Positions 1 through 6,778 of a stretch of DNA of 6,778 bases are shown in pieces; position 1 is the stretch's first letter; each line of letters begins with the position of its first letter. The stretch covers positions 1 to 6,778 of the forward strand of contig CALUVK010000083.1 in assembly GCA_944324205.1 (NCBI GenBank). Reading direction: 5' to 3'. Origin of the DNA: Candidatus Gastranaerophilales bacterium. Its GTDB lineage: Bacteria > Cyanobacteriota > Vampirovibrionia > Gastranaerophilales > Gastranaerophilaceae. Position numbers and translations under genes: made by a program. Under the pieces are notes generated by a model that saw only the letters and a list, made by a program, of their open reading frames with translations, ran no database searches and had not been told where the DNA came from.

Positions 1-894
1 CGTGTTGACGCCAAATTTGTTAACAAAAAGTCTCTTGAAGGCTTGATTAAAGCCGGAGCTTTTTCCAATATAGAAAAGAGCCGTAAGCAGTTATTTGATA
101 ATATAGAACACATTCTTGATGTAACTTCAAAAGAAGCTAAAGATAAAGCAATGGGACAAGTTAGCCTGTTTTCTGTAATGAGTCAGGATGATGATTTCAC
201 AAATGCCCAATATCAGCTCATCGGAAGTGATGCTGAATATACTGATAAAGAAATTCAGCAATTTGAAAAAGAATTTTTGGGTTTTTATGTAACTTCGCAT
301 CCTCTATTTTCAATAAGAGATAAAATGCAATTTTTAATGACACACAGAATTTCGGAACTTGCAGCTCTAAAAGAAGAAACAGAAGTTACAATATGCGGAC
401 TTATAACTGCAACAAGGCAGATACCAACAAAAAAAGACCCGACAAAATTTTTGAGATTCGTAACAATAGAAGATTTGACAGGAAAGGTTGACTGTGTTTG
501 CTTCCATAAAAAGTTAATGGAGTTTGGAGATATTCTACAGCAGGAAAATAAAGTTGTAATTACAGGTAAAATCCAACATAGAGGTGAAGACCAAATTAGT
601 CTGCTTATTGATAACGTAAAATCGGTTGATAATTCGAATATTGTTACGGTAAACCTCAAAAAAGAGGTTAAGTATGAAGAATTGTGCGGAATAAAAGATG
701 TTTTGGCCAAACACCATGGTGATGACCCTGTTATGTTCAAACTTCCGCCGGTTGATGGTTATAGTACAAGAATACTAACTTCTCCTACGTTTTGGGTAAA
801 TTCAACCAATGATTTAGTTAATCATATGCAGCAGCTTTTTTCCAATGAAGTAGATGTTTCTATAAGTTCACTTGATAAACCATTAGAAGTTTAG
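1..894 (+). CDS. dnaE: DNA polymerase III alpha subunit, C-terminal part (5' end outside window)
   Basis: Replicative DNA polymerase catalytic subunit, cytoplasmic, at the replication fork. The frame is open from base 1, so the gene enters from the left and a TTG at 43 is not its start; 297 residues are present, ending at TAG 892-894. Visible in order: the end of the helix-hairpin-helix region (NKKSLEGLIKAGAF, about residues 9-21), the GQVSLF motif (52-57) typical of DnaE, the family signature EKEFLGFYVTSHPL (about 89-102), an OB-fold nucleic-acid-binding domain (about 127-210, containing TICGLI, TIEDLTGKVDCVCF and VVITGKI), and a tail of about 85 residues. The PHP, palm and fingers domains lie upstream and cannot be checked. 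I see no intein or frameshift in this part. The tail is ordinary for non-proteobacterial DnaE. The family call is firm; paralogue choice (DnaE1 versus DnaE2/3) is less certain. Confidence 0.95.
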   Translation, partial: RVDAKFVNKKSLEGLIKAGAFSNIEKSRKQLFDNIEHILDVTSKEAKDKAMGQVSLFSVMSQDDDFTNAQYQLIGSDAEYTDKEIQQFEKEFLGFYVTSHPLFSIRDKMQFLMTHRISELAALKEETEVTICGLITATRQIPTKKDPTKFLRFVTIEDLTGKVDCVCFHKKLMEFGDILQQENKVVITGKIQHRGEDQISLLIDNVKSVDNSNIVTVNLKKEVKYEELCGIKDVLAKHHGDDPVMFKLPPVDGYSTRILTSPTFWVNSTNDLVNHMQQLFSNEVDVSISSLDKPLEV

Positions 895-934
895 CATTAA
901 AATATAAAAAATTAGTTGTAAAAATTTTTTGTTT

Positions 935-964
935 TTGGTAATTTAATTGTGTGTGTTTTATATT
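935..964 (+). promoter_or_regulatory. Candidate sigma-70-type promoter for the three-gene operon
   Basis: TTGGTA (935-940) and TATATT (959-964) are separated by 18 bases, which resembles a -35/-10 pair, and lie about 100 bases before the first operon gene. In DNA this AT-rich such matches arise easily by chance. The 895-1066 gap is the only sizeable intergenic space upstream of the operon, which is the main reason to expect a promoter here. A second weak possibility is TTGTAA at 977-982, without a good -10 partner. Confidence 0.3.
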
Positions 965-1066
965 TATTTAAAACATTTGTAACAATATGTTAAGTACATG
1001 CTAAAAAACTAGCAAAAAAATATTTTTTAAGGACTTTTAATATATAGAAGACCAGATGGGGTTCGT

Positions 1067-2140
1067 ATGATTAAAGCAATAAATCCAGCATTTAGTAATG
1101 TAAAGTTCGGGACACAACCTAATGAAGAAAAGCCGGCAAGACCGGAATCCAGGATATTACCTAACACTTTGCAGACTAGAATTTCACAGAAATTCCATAA
1201 AACATCAAATGCCTTTTTGGAATATCCGATTAAAGGTTTAAAAGGTGATGTCAACTCTGATTTTTATGAATTTCTTTCAATGGGTATAATTCCTTATCTG
1301 GCAGGCAGTGCAATGTTTATGCTCATGTTTAATATGATTGGGAAATTAGACCCCAAATCAAAGGTTCTTGCAGGCATGAACGGCAAAAAAATGGCGCTGG
1401 GGGTTGTGCTTTATGGCTTATTCAAGACCTTATCAAATGATTTAGTAACACGTCCTGTTTATTGGGGAACGGGAGTGGATTTAGAGCTTCCGGTAGAACA
1501 TGTTTATTACCCGCTTCCTACAGAACCTGGCGAAGCTGCAAATATTATGCCACAAATCCAGCAGAGAAAAGTTTATGATAGCCGTGAATTCTTCAGAAAA
1601 GATTTAATTCAAAAGGATATCGGAACATCATATTATGATAAAGTTGCTAAAAAGCTTGGTATGGGTGAAAACCTTAATGATTCAACAACTGAGACAACTC
1701 CTATCATTCAAAGCATAGTTTCAATGACCAAAACAGCAAAAAGTCTTTCTTCTTATGCCTGGGCTGGCGTTGGAGTTGGACTTGCCGTTCAAGATTCTTG
1801 GAATGATTTCTTTGATGCAATAAAGAATAGAAAACGCCACGTTGCAAAACCCGGCGAAAGTTTCTTTAACAAAATGGGAAACCGTATGAAGAATATGGGC
1901 ACAAATTTTGTTGATATTTCAAAAACTTTCGGAAAATCTTTTGTCAAATCTTGGAAAACAATGTGGACAGGCAAAGAAGGAACTACAGGATTTATGAAAC
2001 ATGCCGGTAAAGCCTGGCTTCTTCTTACCGGTGCTTTAACTGTCGGAAGCACGGCTAACGTTATATATAGAGCCCGCAAGATGGGAAAAGAATCAACAAA
2101 TAAAGTAATAGATAAAAACAAAGAAAGTACGGTGATTTAG
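1067..2140 (+). CDS. Unrecognised 357-aa probable membrane-associated protein, first gene of operon
   Basis: I do not recognise a named family. The protein opens with a short motif MIKAINPAFSNVKFG, then a polar, Pro/Glu-rich linker (about 16-35). Hydrophobic stretches lie at about 72-92 (GIIPYLAGSAMFMLMFNMIG), 109-121, 229-241 (Gly/Ala-rich) and 313-334 (AWLLLTGALTVGSTANVIY); the first and last are the best membrane-segment candidates. Between them is a soluble stretch with aromatic/proline motifs (RPVYWGTG, EHVYYPLPTEPG). A basic segment (about 253-300) precedes the last hydrophobic helix, and the tail is short and charged. There is no cleavable Sec signal. ATG 1067 is the only plausible start, since TAA at 1028-1030 closes the frame upstream with no ATG, GTG or TTG between. 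The Shine-Dalgarno is poor (a GGGG run at 1058-1061). The stop is followed after one base by the next gene. That it is a real gene is well supported by length and operon context; function is unknown. Confidence 0.85.
   Translation: MIKAINPAFSNVKFGTQPNEEKPARPESRILPNTLQTRISQKFHKTSNAFLEYPIKGLKGDVNSDFYEFLSMGIIPYLAGSAMFMLMFNMIGKLDPKSKVLAGMNGKKMALGVVLYGLFKTLSNDLVTRPVYWGTGVDLELPVEHVYYPLPTEPGEAANIMPQIQQRKVYDSREFFRKDLIQKDIGTSYYDKVAKKLGMGENLNDSTTETTPIIQSIVSMTKTAKSLSSYAWAGVGVGLAVQDSWNDFFDAIKNRKRHVAKPGESFFNKMGNRMKNMGTNFVDISKTFGKSFVKSWKTMWTGKEGTTGFMKHAGKAWLLLTGALTVGSTANVIYRARKMGKESTNKVIDKNKESTVI
2131..2135 (+). promoter_or_regulatory. Ribosome-binding site (GGTGA) for the 857-aa gene
   Basis: GGTGA is a perfect match to the anti-Shine-Dalgarno core and sits six bases before ATG 2142. 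It lies inside the last codons of the preceding gene, whose TAG (2138-2140) falls between the site and the start. This supports ATG 2142 as the start and suggests translational coupling. Confidence 0.7.
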
Positions 2141-2141
2141 T

Positions 2142-4715
2142 ATGGCAATAACTCCGGTTCAAACAAATGTAGATAATACTAAGTCTCAACACATCCCATA
2201 CAAGGATGCAAAAGGTGCTGTTAATACTGATAACAATTTAAAACCACTTCCTGCAAAAGGGCATCTGGTTCATGATACGGTTTTATCTGTTCCCAAATTT
2301 TTCTTCAAAGATATAGCTTACGATATGAAGGCTGTAAAAGATGGTTTTATGGGCAGAGCTAATGACCACCAGACAGGACGTTTAAATGATGTAGGATTGA
2401 AATTAGGCGGTATCGGAATTGCTACATATTTGGCCTCAAGAACAACGAATCCGATGTTCAGAATTATGGAATATGTAGGGTTAGGTACATTCTTAGCATC
2501 TATGTCATTATTCCCGAAAGCGTTTATTAATGTTCCGTCAAGACTTGTACATGGATTTTCCATAGGTAAAGAATATATAGATGATCAAGGACGTAAAAAA
2601 TCTGTATTCCAGGATAGCAATTATATACCGTTTGATATGTACAGAGGTGAATATCCTGGTGAAAATCTTGATGTTATTGCGGACAGAATGGGAATTCCAA
2701 GAGATTTAAAAAACCGTAATGAGCTTACTAAAGAACAAATGAGAAAGATTGCAACGCAAAATAACACTTTGTGGATGTTAACAGCAGGTTTTGCAACTCC
2801 AGTAATGACGGCTCTTATTTGCTGCGGATTAGAAAAACTTATTGCACCAGCTTTGGAAGTCGCAAGAAACTATGAACACAATAATAAAATTTCTCATCTT
2901 CTTGAAAAAACCAATAAGATGTCAGAAAATCTTGCAGATGTTAGCGATAACAAACTTAGCAAACAAGTAACTAAGTTATTGAATAATTATAAAGGTAAAG
3001 AGCTTCCTAAAGCTGAGTTCGACAATCTTGTCGATTTAATCGCAAAAGATTTAGACTCATACGCTAAAGATGGAATTAAAGCCGATTTAACAAATATTTT
3101 AATTAACGAAAAGAAAGCTTTTGTCCTTAATAAAAATTCAGCAGATGAAATTATTAATATGATTAAAGCCGGTTTGCCGATGCAAAATAAACAGAGCCTG
3201 GAAAGAGTTTTTGTTCCGTCTGCTTCAGAATTGGAAAACATCTTTAAAAACAATGAACGAGTAACACCGGAAGAATTACAAAATATAAAAGGTAAAATTA
3301 AAGAATTATTTGATAATAAAATTGCAAAAGAGCCTACAGATATGCAGGCATATTTGAAATCAGTAAGAAATAATGTAGTTGAGAAAATCTCAAAGAAAAT
3401 TCAAACAACAGCATCAAGGCTTGTTACGGAAAACGATATTAATGATATTACAAACCTTGCGAAAGTCATGGGAGAATTTAAAGCAAACGCAAAAGCTCTT
3501 GACAAGAGCAAAGTGTTTAAAATCGGATACGCGCCGGAAACAGTTCTTGCACGTTCATACGCTAATTTTGAAAGAACATTGCTTGATGCTCTCGGTATTA
3601 AATACAAAGACTTAAAGCCGATTAGAGAATCCAAAGAATATGCAAAAGAATTTCTTGACAAGAAATTAACAGAGCTTGCAAAAGATGAAGCTAAGTATCA
3701 AGATGCAATCAATAAACTTGGTAAATCTCTTGCAGAAATGGAAATAAAACTTAATGGGAAAGTCGCTAATGAGTCTGCATTAAAAGATTTGATTACGGCC
3801 ATTGAAAATAATTATAACAAAACAGCGAAACGCCTGGGCGAAGCAGGGCGATTTAAAAATACGATTGATATGCTTGTAAAAGAAGATGTAAAGACTTTAT
3901 CAACATCTCTTAAATCAAAAGAAGATTTATTTGATTTGCTTGACGGTTTGAGAAAGGATAAAACAGGTTCTTTCAGTGGTATAGAGTATTCAAGGGAAAA
4001 CGCTAAAAACGTTGGTTCTTCTAAACTGAATACCGTTACAAATATTGTTGAAAGATATCAAGGGGCAAAAAATTCACTCTACAGAATGCTGCACACAATG
4101 GATATCTATAAACGCCAAATTCCTGCAAGCGAATATGACAAAAATTTATTAAAAACAGGTAAGAGTGTTTTGTTAGGAGCCACCAACCCTGATCATACAT
4201 TAAAACTTGACACCGAAATAAATGCGGAATTCTATAAAGATTTAATGAATAATATTTGGAATAGTAACGGTAATACCCCTGAAATCCGTAATGATATTAA
4301 AAGCAAAGGTAAAATAGAAAAATCAACAGCCACAGCGTTAGATAGTGTTGACGGTCTTAAGAACGGAAACATAAAATCAAGATTCCAATGGTATATTACA
4401 AGATTCAGAAACATTATGGGTAATAATACGATTGATTTTACAAAACCAAACCACACATTAGATTTAAGGGCTCTAAATCAATATGCGCCGGAATCTAAAA
4501 CAAGAAAAGCGATGTTTGACCTTGTAGCACAAGATCCGATTGATTTAATGCAAAAGGCGGCAAACAGAAGATATAATAACCACAGATGGGCAAGAATAGC
4601 CTCCTCAATCTTAGGAACAACTCTAGGCGTTACATTACTCGCTCAGCTTTGTTTCGGTAAGATAAAGAACCCCCACAATTTAAAGAAGCAGGTGAAAGAT
4701 GATAAGACTGTCTAA
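2142..4715 (+). CDS. Unrecognised 857-aa helical protein with terminal hydrophobic segments
   Basis: I do not recognise a named family. The N-terminal ~45 residues are polar and probably flexible. Hydrophobic stretches follow at about 86-125 (LGGIGIATYLA, then a second around YVGLGTFLASMSLF) and about 209-237 (LWMLTAGFATPVMTALICC). From about 245 to 810 the sequence is Lys/Asp/Glu/Asn-rich, low in aromatics and repeatedly amphipathic, as expected of a long helical or coiled-coil domain. A final hydrophobic segment (about 817-839, ARIASSILGTTLGVTLLAQLCFG) is followed by a short basic tail. The layout suggests anchoring at both ends with a large helical domain on one side of a membrane; sidedness cannot be decided. 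No catalytic motif is apparent. The start is fixed by GGTGA six bases upstream, and it begins one base after the preceding stop. Its last 17 bases overlap the next gene. I am confident that it is a gene, but the function is unknown; a structural or scaffolding role is only inference. Confidence 0.88.
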   Translation: MAITPVQTNVDNTKSQHIPYKDAKGAVNTDNNLKPLPAKGHLVHDTVLSVPKFFFKDIAYDMKAVKDGFMGRANDHQTGRLNDVGLKLGGIGIATYLASRTTNPMFRIMEYVGLGTFLASMSLFPKAFINVPSRLVHGFSIGKEYIDDQGRKKSVFQDSNYIPFDMYRGEYPGENLDVIADRMGIPRDLKNRNELTKEQMRKIATQNNTLWMLTAGFATPVMTALICCGLEKLIAPALEVARNYEHNNKISHLLEKTNKMSENLADVSDNKLSKQVTKLLNNYKGKELPKAEFDNLVDLIAKDLDSYAKDGIKADLTNILINEKKAFVLNKNSADEIINMIKAGLPMQNKQSLERVFVPSASELENIFKNNERVTPEELQNIKGKIKELFDNKIAKEPTDMQAYLKSVRNNVVEKISKKIQTTASRLVTENDINDITNLAKVMGEFKANAKALDKSKVFKIGYAPETVLARSYANFERTLLDALGIKYKDLKPIRESKEYAKEFLDKKLTELAKDEAKYQDAINKLGKSLAEMEIKLNGKVANESALKDLITAIENNYNKTAKRLGEAGRFKNTIDMLVKEDVKTLSTSLKSKEDLFDLLDGLRKDKTGSFSGIEYSRENAKNVGSSKLNTVTNIVERYQGAKNSLYRMLHTMDIYKRQIPASEYDKNLLKTGKSVLLGATNPDHTLKLDTEINAEFYKDLMNNIWNSNGNTPEIRNDIKSKGKIEKSTATALDSVDGLKNGNIKSRFQWYITRFRNIMGNNTIDFTKPNHTLDLRALNQYAPESKTRKAMFDLVAQDPIDLMQKAANRRYNNHRWARIASSILGTTLGVTLLAQLCFGKIKNPHNLKKQVKDDKTV
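4690..4695 (+). promoter_or_regulatory. Ribosome-binding site (AGGTGA) for the GH13 gene
   Basis: AGGTGA lies three bases before ATG 4699, within the end of the 857-aa gene. The spacing is short but workable. It decides the start at 4699, which gives a 17-base overlap with the upstream gene, and implies coupled translation. Confidence 0.6.
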
Positions 4716-6525
4716 TATTACATCAACAAACTTTAGAGCATCAAATTATGTTCAGCAGCCGGTTAAAGACGACAAGCAGTCTGATAAATCCATAAAGGAT
4801 AACGGTGCTACTGATAAATACTTGCAAAATCTTGCATTGATTAATTCTGCCGGAATAAATGATGTAAAAAAAGTCCAAAAAGTGGAGCAAGCTTCTAATG
4901 TAAATCCGCCTTATAAAAACAATTTAAAATCTATGATTCAGAATAACGAATCCGTAATGATGGCAATTGTTATGAGATCCTTTACTGCTCAAGATTTGAA
5001 CGGTGATGATAAAATTACTCTGAAAGATGGGGAAAAAAATGGTACATTCTTAAGTGCAATATCCAGACTTGATGAATTAAAGGATGACGGTATTAACACT
5101 ATTCACGTACTTCCTATCCACCCACCCGGAAAGAAAAACGCTCAAGGAACTGCAGGATCGATTTACGCACCCAAAAAATATGTAACAGATGAAGGAGAAC
5201 TCGCGATAGATCCGCTTCTTGTAGATAAAAATGACCCGCGTACTCCGAGTGAACAGTTTAAAGCATTTATTGACGAATGCCATAAAAGAGGTATCAAAGT
5301 AATGCTTGATTTGCCGAGCTGCGCGTCAGTAGATATGTTTGAAGCAGAACCTGATTTAATGGCATATGGAAGAAACGGTGAAGACAAGACTCCTCAAGGA
5401 TGGGAAGATATCAGAATGTTCGAACCTTGGGCAGATGAGTCTTTAAGAACATTAAACCCGAAATTACTTGAGATGCACAAACAATATGTTGATGCCTGCA
5501 TAGATTTGGGCATTGATGGTATAAGAGCTGACGTTGCACGTGCGAAACCGCCTGAATTCTGGGACATATTAATAAAACACTCTCATAAGAGAGACCCTGA
5601 ATTTGGCTGGCTTGCAGAAAGCTATACTTATGAGTGTGCATCGCCTATGATTAATATGCCATATGATAGACCTGAACAACTATTAAAAGCAGGATTTGAC
5701 GAATATTACGGACAATACCATATATTCCAGGATTGGGGTGTTAAAGAGTTTATGGATTATATAAAATTCAATCTTGATTTATCACATAAACTTCCGGCAA
5801 GAAAAAGTGTTATCGGCTCGTTCCTGACACACGATGACAGTGCTTCTATGGTTCACGGCGGTGAAAACTTCTGCAAAATGACAACCATTTTGCAAGCAAC
5901 AATCCCTATGTGCAATCCGTACTTTATTGACGGTTTCCAAACCGGTGATGATTATGACTATAAATACAGAAATACAGAAAATACCGAAACATGGACAGAA
6001 AAATATGATTTAGAAACAAGACAATATACTAAAAAATATGATATGAATGAACATAAGAACAGACTGCCGCTGTTTAATCTTTCAAGAAAACCGGGCGGAA
6101 ATTTCCCTGATATTGAAAGAGTTATGAAGGGTGCTCTGAAAATGAGGGCTGAAAATTCGGATGTTCTAGCCGATCCTAACAGCAGCTTTATTGAACTGGA
6201 TAAACATGATGATGACAATGACCAGATTATAACATATGCAAGACATAATAACGGCAAAACAATATTAGTAGTTGCTAATAAAAATCCAAACAGAAATTCT
6301 TCCGGAACTATAGATATTCCAGGATTAAAAGAAAACCAAAAACTCAAGAATATGGTTCCTGAATACGGTGAAAAGAGCGAATTTCAGGTAAGCGCTAATG
6401 AATTAAAACTAAATTTAGCGCCAAATGATGCTTATGTATTTGAAATTGATACACCAAACATAGAAAAAGATAGAAAAGGACATGTTTATAAACAAAAAAT
6501 AAAAGATAAGGCAGACATTAAATAA
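4699..6525 (+). CDS. GH13 (alpha-amylase clan) family protein with atypical region I
   Basis: GH13 enzymes cleave or transfer alpha-glucosyl linkages. Residues 1-80 are a polar linker opening with MIRLSNITSTNFRASN; no Sec signal or membrane helix is seen. The barrel begins about 87 (MAIVMRSF), followed by a calcium-loop-like DLNGDDKITLKD (99-110) and the strand INTIHVLPIHPPG (132-144). Region II is GIDGIRADVA, with Asp278 the expected nucleophile and Arg276 conserved. Region III is GWLAESYT, with Glu307 the expected acid/base. Region IV is SFLTHDD, with His378-Asp379 in place of the usual NHD. Region I, VMLDLPSCAS, keeps Asp204 but lacks the usual Asn-His. Domain B is short, and a C-terminal beta-sandwich spans about 490-583. 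The 29-residue Asp-Glu spacing, the KPPEFW motif and the AGFDEYY stretch recall GlgE-like maltosyltransferases (GH13_3), but I would not assign that activity. It is the last gene of the operon, before a strong terminator. The family is firm; substrate, reaction (hydrolase or transferase) and location are unknown. Confidence 0.92.
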   Translation: MIRLSNITSTNFRASNYVQQPVKDDKQSDKSIKDNGATDKYLQNLALINSAGINDVKKVQKVEQASNVNPPYKNNLKSMIQNNESVMMAIVMRSFTAQDLNGDDKITLKDGEKNGTFLSAISRLDELKDDGINTIHVLPIHPPGKKNAQGTAGSIYAPKKYVTDEGELAIDPLLVDKNDPRTPSEQFKAFIDECHKRGIKVMLDLPSCASVDMFEAEPDLMAYGRNGEDKTPQGWEDIRMFEPWADESLRTLNPKLLEMHKQYVDACIDLGIDGIRADVARAKPPEFWDILIKHSHKRDPEFGWLAESYTYECASPMINMPYDRPEQLLKAGFDEYYGQYHIFQDWGVKEFMDYIKFNLDLSHKLPARKSVIGSFLTHDDSASMVHGGENFCKMTTILQATIPMCNPYFIDGFQTGDDYDYKYRNTENTETWTEKYDLETRQYTKKYDMNEHKNRLPLFNLSRKPGGNFPDIERVMKGALKMRAENSDVLADPNSSFIELDKHDDDNDQIITYARHNNGKTILVVANKNPNRNSSGTIDIPGLKENQKLKNMVPEYGEKSEFQVSANELKLNLAPNDAYVFEIDTPNIEKDRKGHVYKQKIKDKADIK

Positions 6526-6531
6526 ACAAAT

Positions 6532-6560
6532 AAATAACCGGTCAAAAAAGCCGGTTATTT
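6532..6560. terminator. Intrinsic terminator shared by convergent genes
   Basis: A perfect 10-bp inverted repeat (AAATAACCGG at 6532-6541, CCGGTTATTT at 6551-6560) encloses a nine-base A-rich loop. On the + strand a T-rich stretch (TTTTATTATTG) follows the CCGG core. On the - strand the outgoing sequence is also T-rich (ATTTGTTTATTTA). It lies seven bases after the GH13 stop and two bases beyond the stop of the - strand acetyltransferase gene, so it probably ends transcription in both directions. Confidence 0.85.
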
Positions 6561-6562
6561 TA

Positions 6563-6778
6563 TTATTGTTCTATTTTCCTTATAACCTTTGCAGGATTTC
6601 CTACAGCTAAAGAATTCTCCGGAATATCCTTTGTTACAACAGCACCGGCGCCTATTACACATCCGTCGCCTATATTTACTCCCGGAAGTATAATTACACT
6701 CCCGCCCAGCCAACAGTTTTTGCCGACAGAAATTGGTTTTGCAGATTCTACAAAAGTATTTCTGGTTTTATAATCCAG
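6563..6778 (-). CDS. Hexapeptide-repeat O-acetyltransferase, C-terminal part (maltose/galactoside acetyltransferase type)
   Basis: Reading the complementary strand from the right edge gives 71 residues ending in TAA (6565-6563); the 5' end lies outside the window. The protein shows left-handed parallel beta-helix repeats, with hydrophobic residues every six positions: KPISVGKNCWLGGSVIILPG (residues 14-33), then VNIGDGCVIGAGAVVTKDIP (34-53). It ends with the family's characteristic SLAVGNPAKVIRKIEQ (56-71). This closely matches the C-terminus of Maa/LacA/NodL-type enzymes, which transfer acetyl from acetyl-CoA to a sugar hydroxyl in the cytoplasm. The catalytic histidine is expected upstream and cannot be checked. 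The acceptor is not predictable, since serine acetyltransferases, CatB-like and polysaccharide-modifying enzymes share this fold, although GG(S)VIILPGV.IG and VGNPAKVI favour the Maa group. It converges on the GH13 gene and is not part of its operon. Confidence 0.9.
   Translation of the reverse strand: MDYKTRNTFVESAKPISVGKNCWLGGSVIILPGVNIGDGCVIGAGAVVTKDIPENSLAVGNPAKVIRKIEQ

Noticed and set aside
285..740. Open frame on the - strand opposite dnaE (and another at 535-717)
   Set aside because: Antisense shadow of a firmly identified coding frame; the product has no family resemblance.
906..930. AAAAAATT/AATTTTTT inverted repeat just after dnaE as a possible terminator
   Set aside because: The stem is only A-T pairs with no G/C core; such repeats are common by chance in this composition.
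999..1028. TGCTA/TAGCA mini-stem followed by the palindrome A6-TA-T6 before the operon
   Set aside because: The stem is only five pairs and the palindrome is an A/T tract. Neither matches an operator or riboswitch I know.
1056..1070. Four-codon upstream frame (ATG GGG TTC GTA TGA) whose stop overlaps the ATG of the 357-aa gene
   Set aside because: The ATGA overlap could allow reinitiation, and the downstream gene has a poor ribosome site. However, four codons without a clear Shine-Dalgarno are expected by chance.
3379..3615. 78-codon + strand frame inside the 857-aa gene
   Set aside because: Out-of-frame shadow; the product is Lys/Gln/Leu-rich low-complexity sequence and the main frame is continuous through the region.
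4687..4775. VKDDK occurring both at the end of the 857-aa protein and near the start of the GH13 protein
   Set aside because: The two copies have different DNA contexts and lie in Lys/Asp-rich tails, so chance similarity is more likely than a duplication.
5958..6347. 129-codon - strand frame inside the GH13 gene, hydrophobic in appearance
   Set aside because: Its hydrophobicity comes from the complement of Lys/Asn/Asp codons. It lies opposite the C-terminal part of a clear GH13 gene.

Overview
The window is AT-rich (roughly one third G+C by eye) and tightly packed. It reads as bacterial chromosome: the 3' end of dnaE, a three-gene same-strand operon, and the 3' end of a convergent acetyltransferase gene. 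The base composition and the protein style suggest a gut-type Vampirovibrionia/Melainabacteria (Gastranaerophilales-like) genome. That style is short 'MI..(I)N...F' N-termini, Lys/Asn-rich helical proteins and lineage-specific membrane proteins. The placement is an impression from recalled families, not a database result.

Layout. 1-894 (+): C-terminal 297 residues of the DNA polymerase III alpha subunit, covering the end of the helix-hairpin-helix region, the linker, the OB-fold and the tail. 895-1066: a 172-base AT-rich intergenic region with a weak candidate promoter and no convincing intrinsic terminator. 1067-2140 (+): an unrecognised 357-aa protein with several hydrophobic segments. 2142-4715 (+): an unrecognised 857-aa protein with hydrophobic segments at both ends and about 570 residues of charged, helical sequence between them. 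4699-6525 (+): a 608-aa glycoside hydrolase family 13 (alpha-amylase clan) protein with the three catalytic acidic residues but an unusual region I. 6532-6560: a strong inverted repeat placed as a shared terminator. 6563-6778 (-): C-terminal 71 residues of a left-handed beta-helix (hexapeptide-repeat) O-acetyltransferase of the maltose/galactoside acetyltransferase type.

The three central genes look like one transcription unit. Gene 2 starts one base after gene 1 stops, and gene 3 starts 17 bases inside gene 2. Genes 2 and 3 each have a GGTGA-type ribosome-binding site inside the end of the preceding gene. The operon therefore appears to join two lineage-specific, probably membrane-associated proteins to an alpha-glucan-type enzyme that has no Sec signal. 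It is the most interesting part of the window; what the three proteins do together cannot be read from sequence alone.
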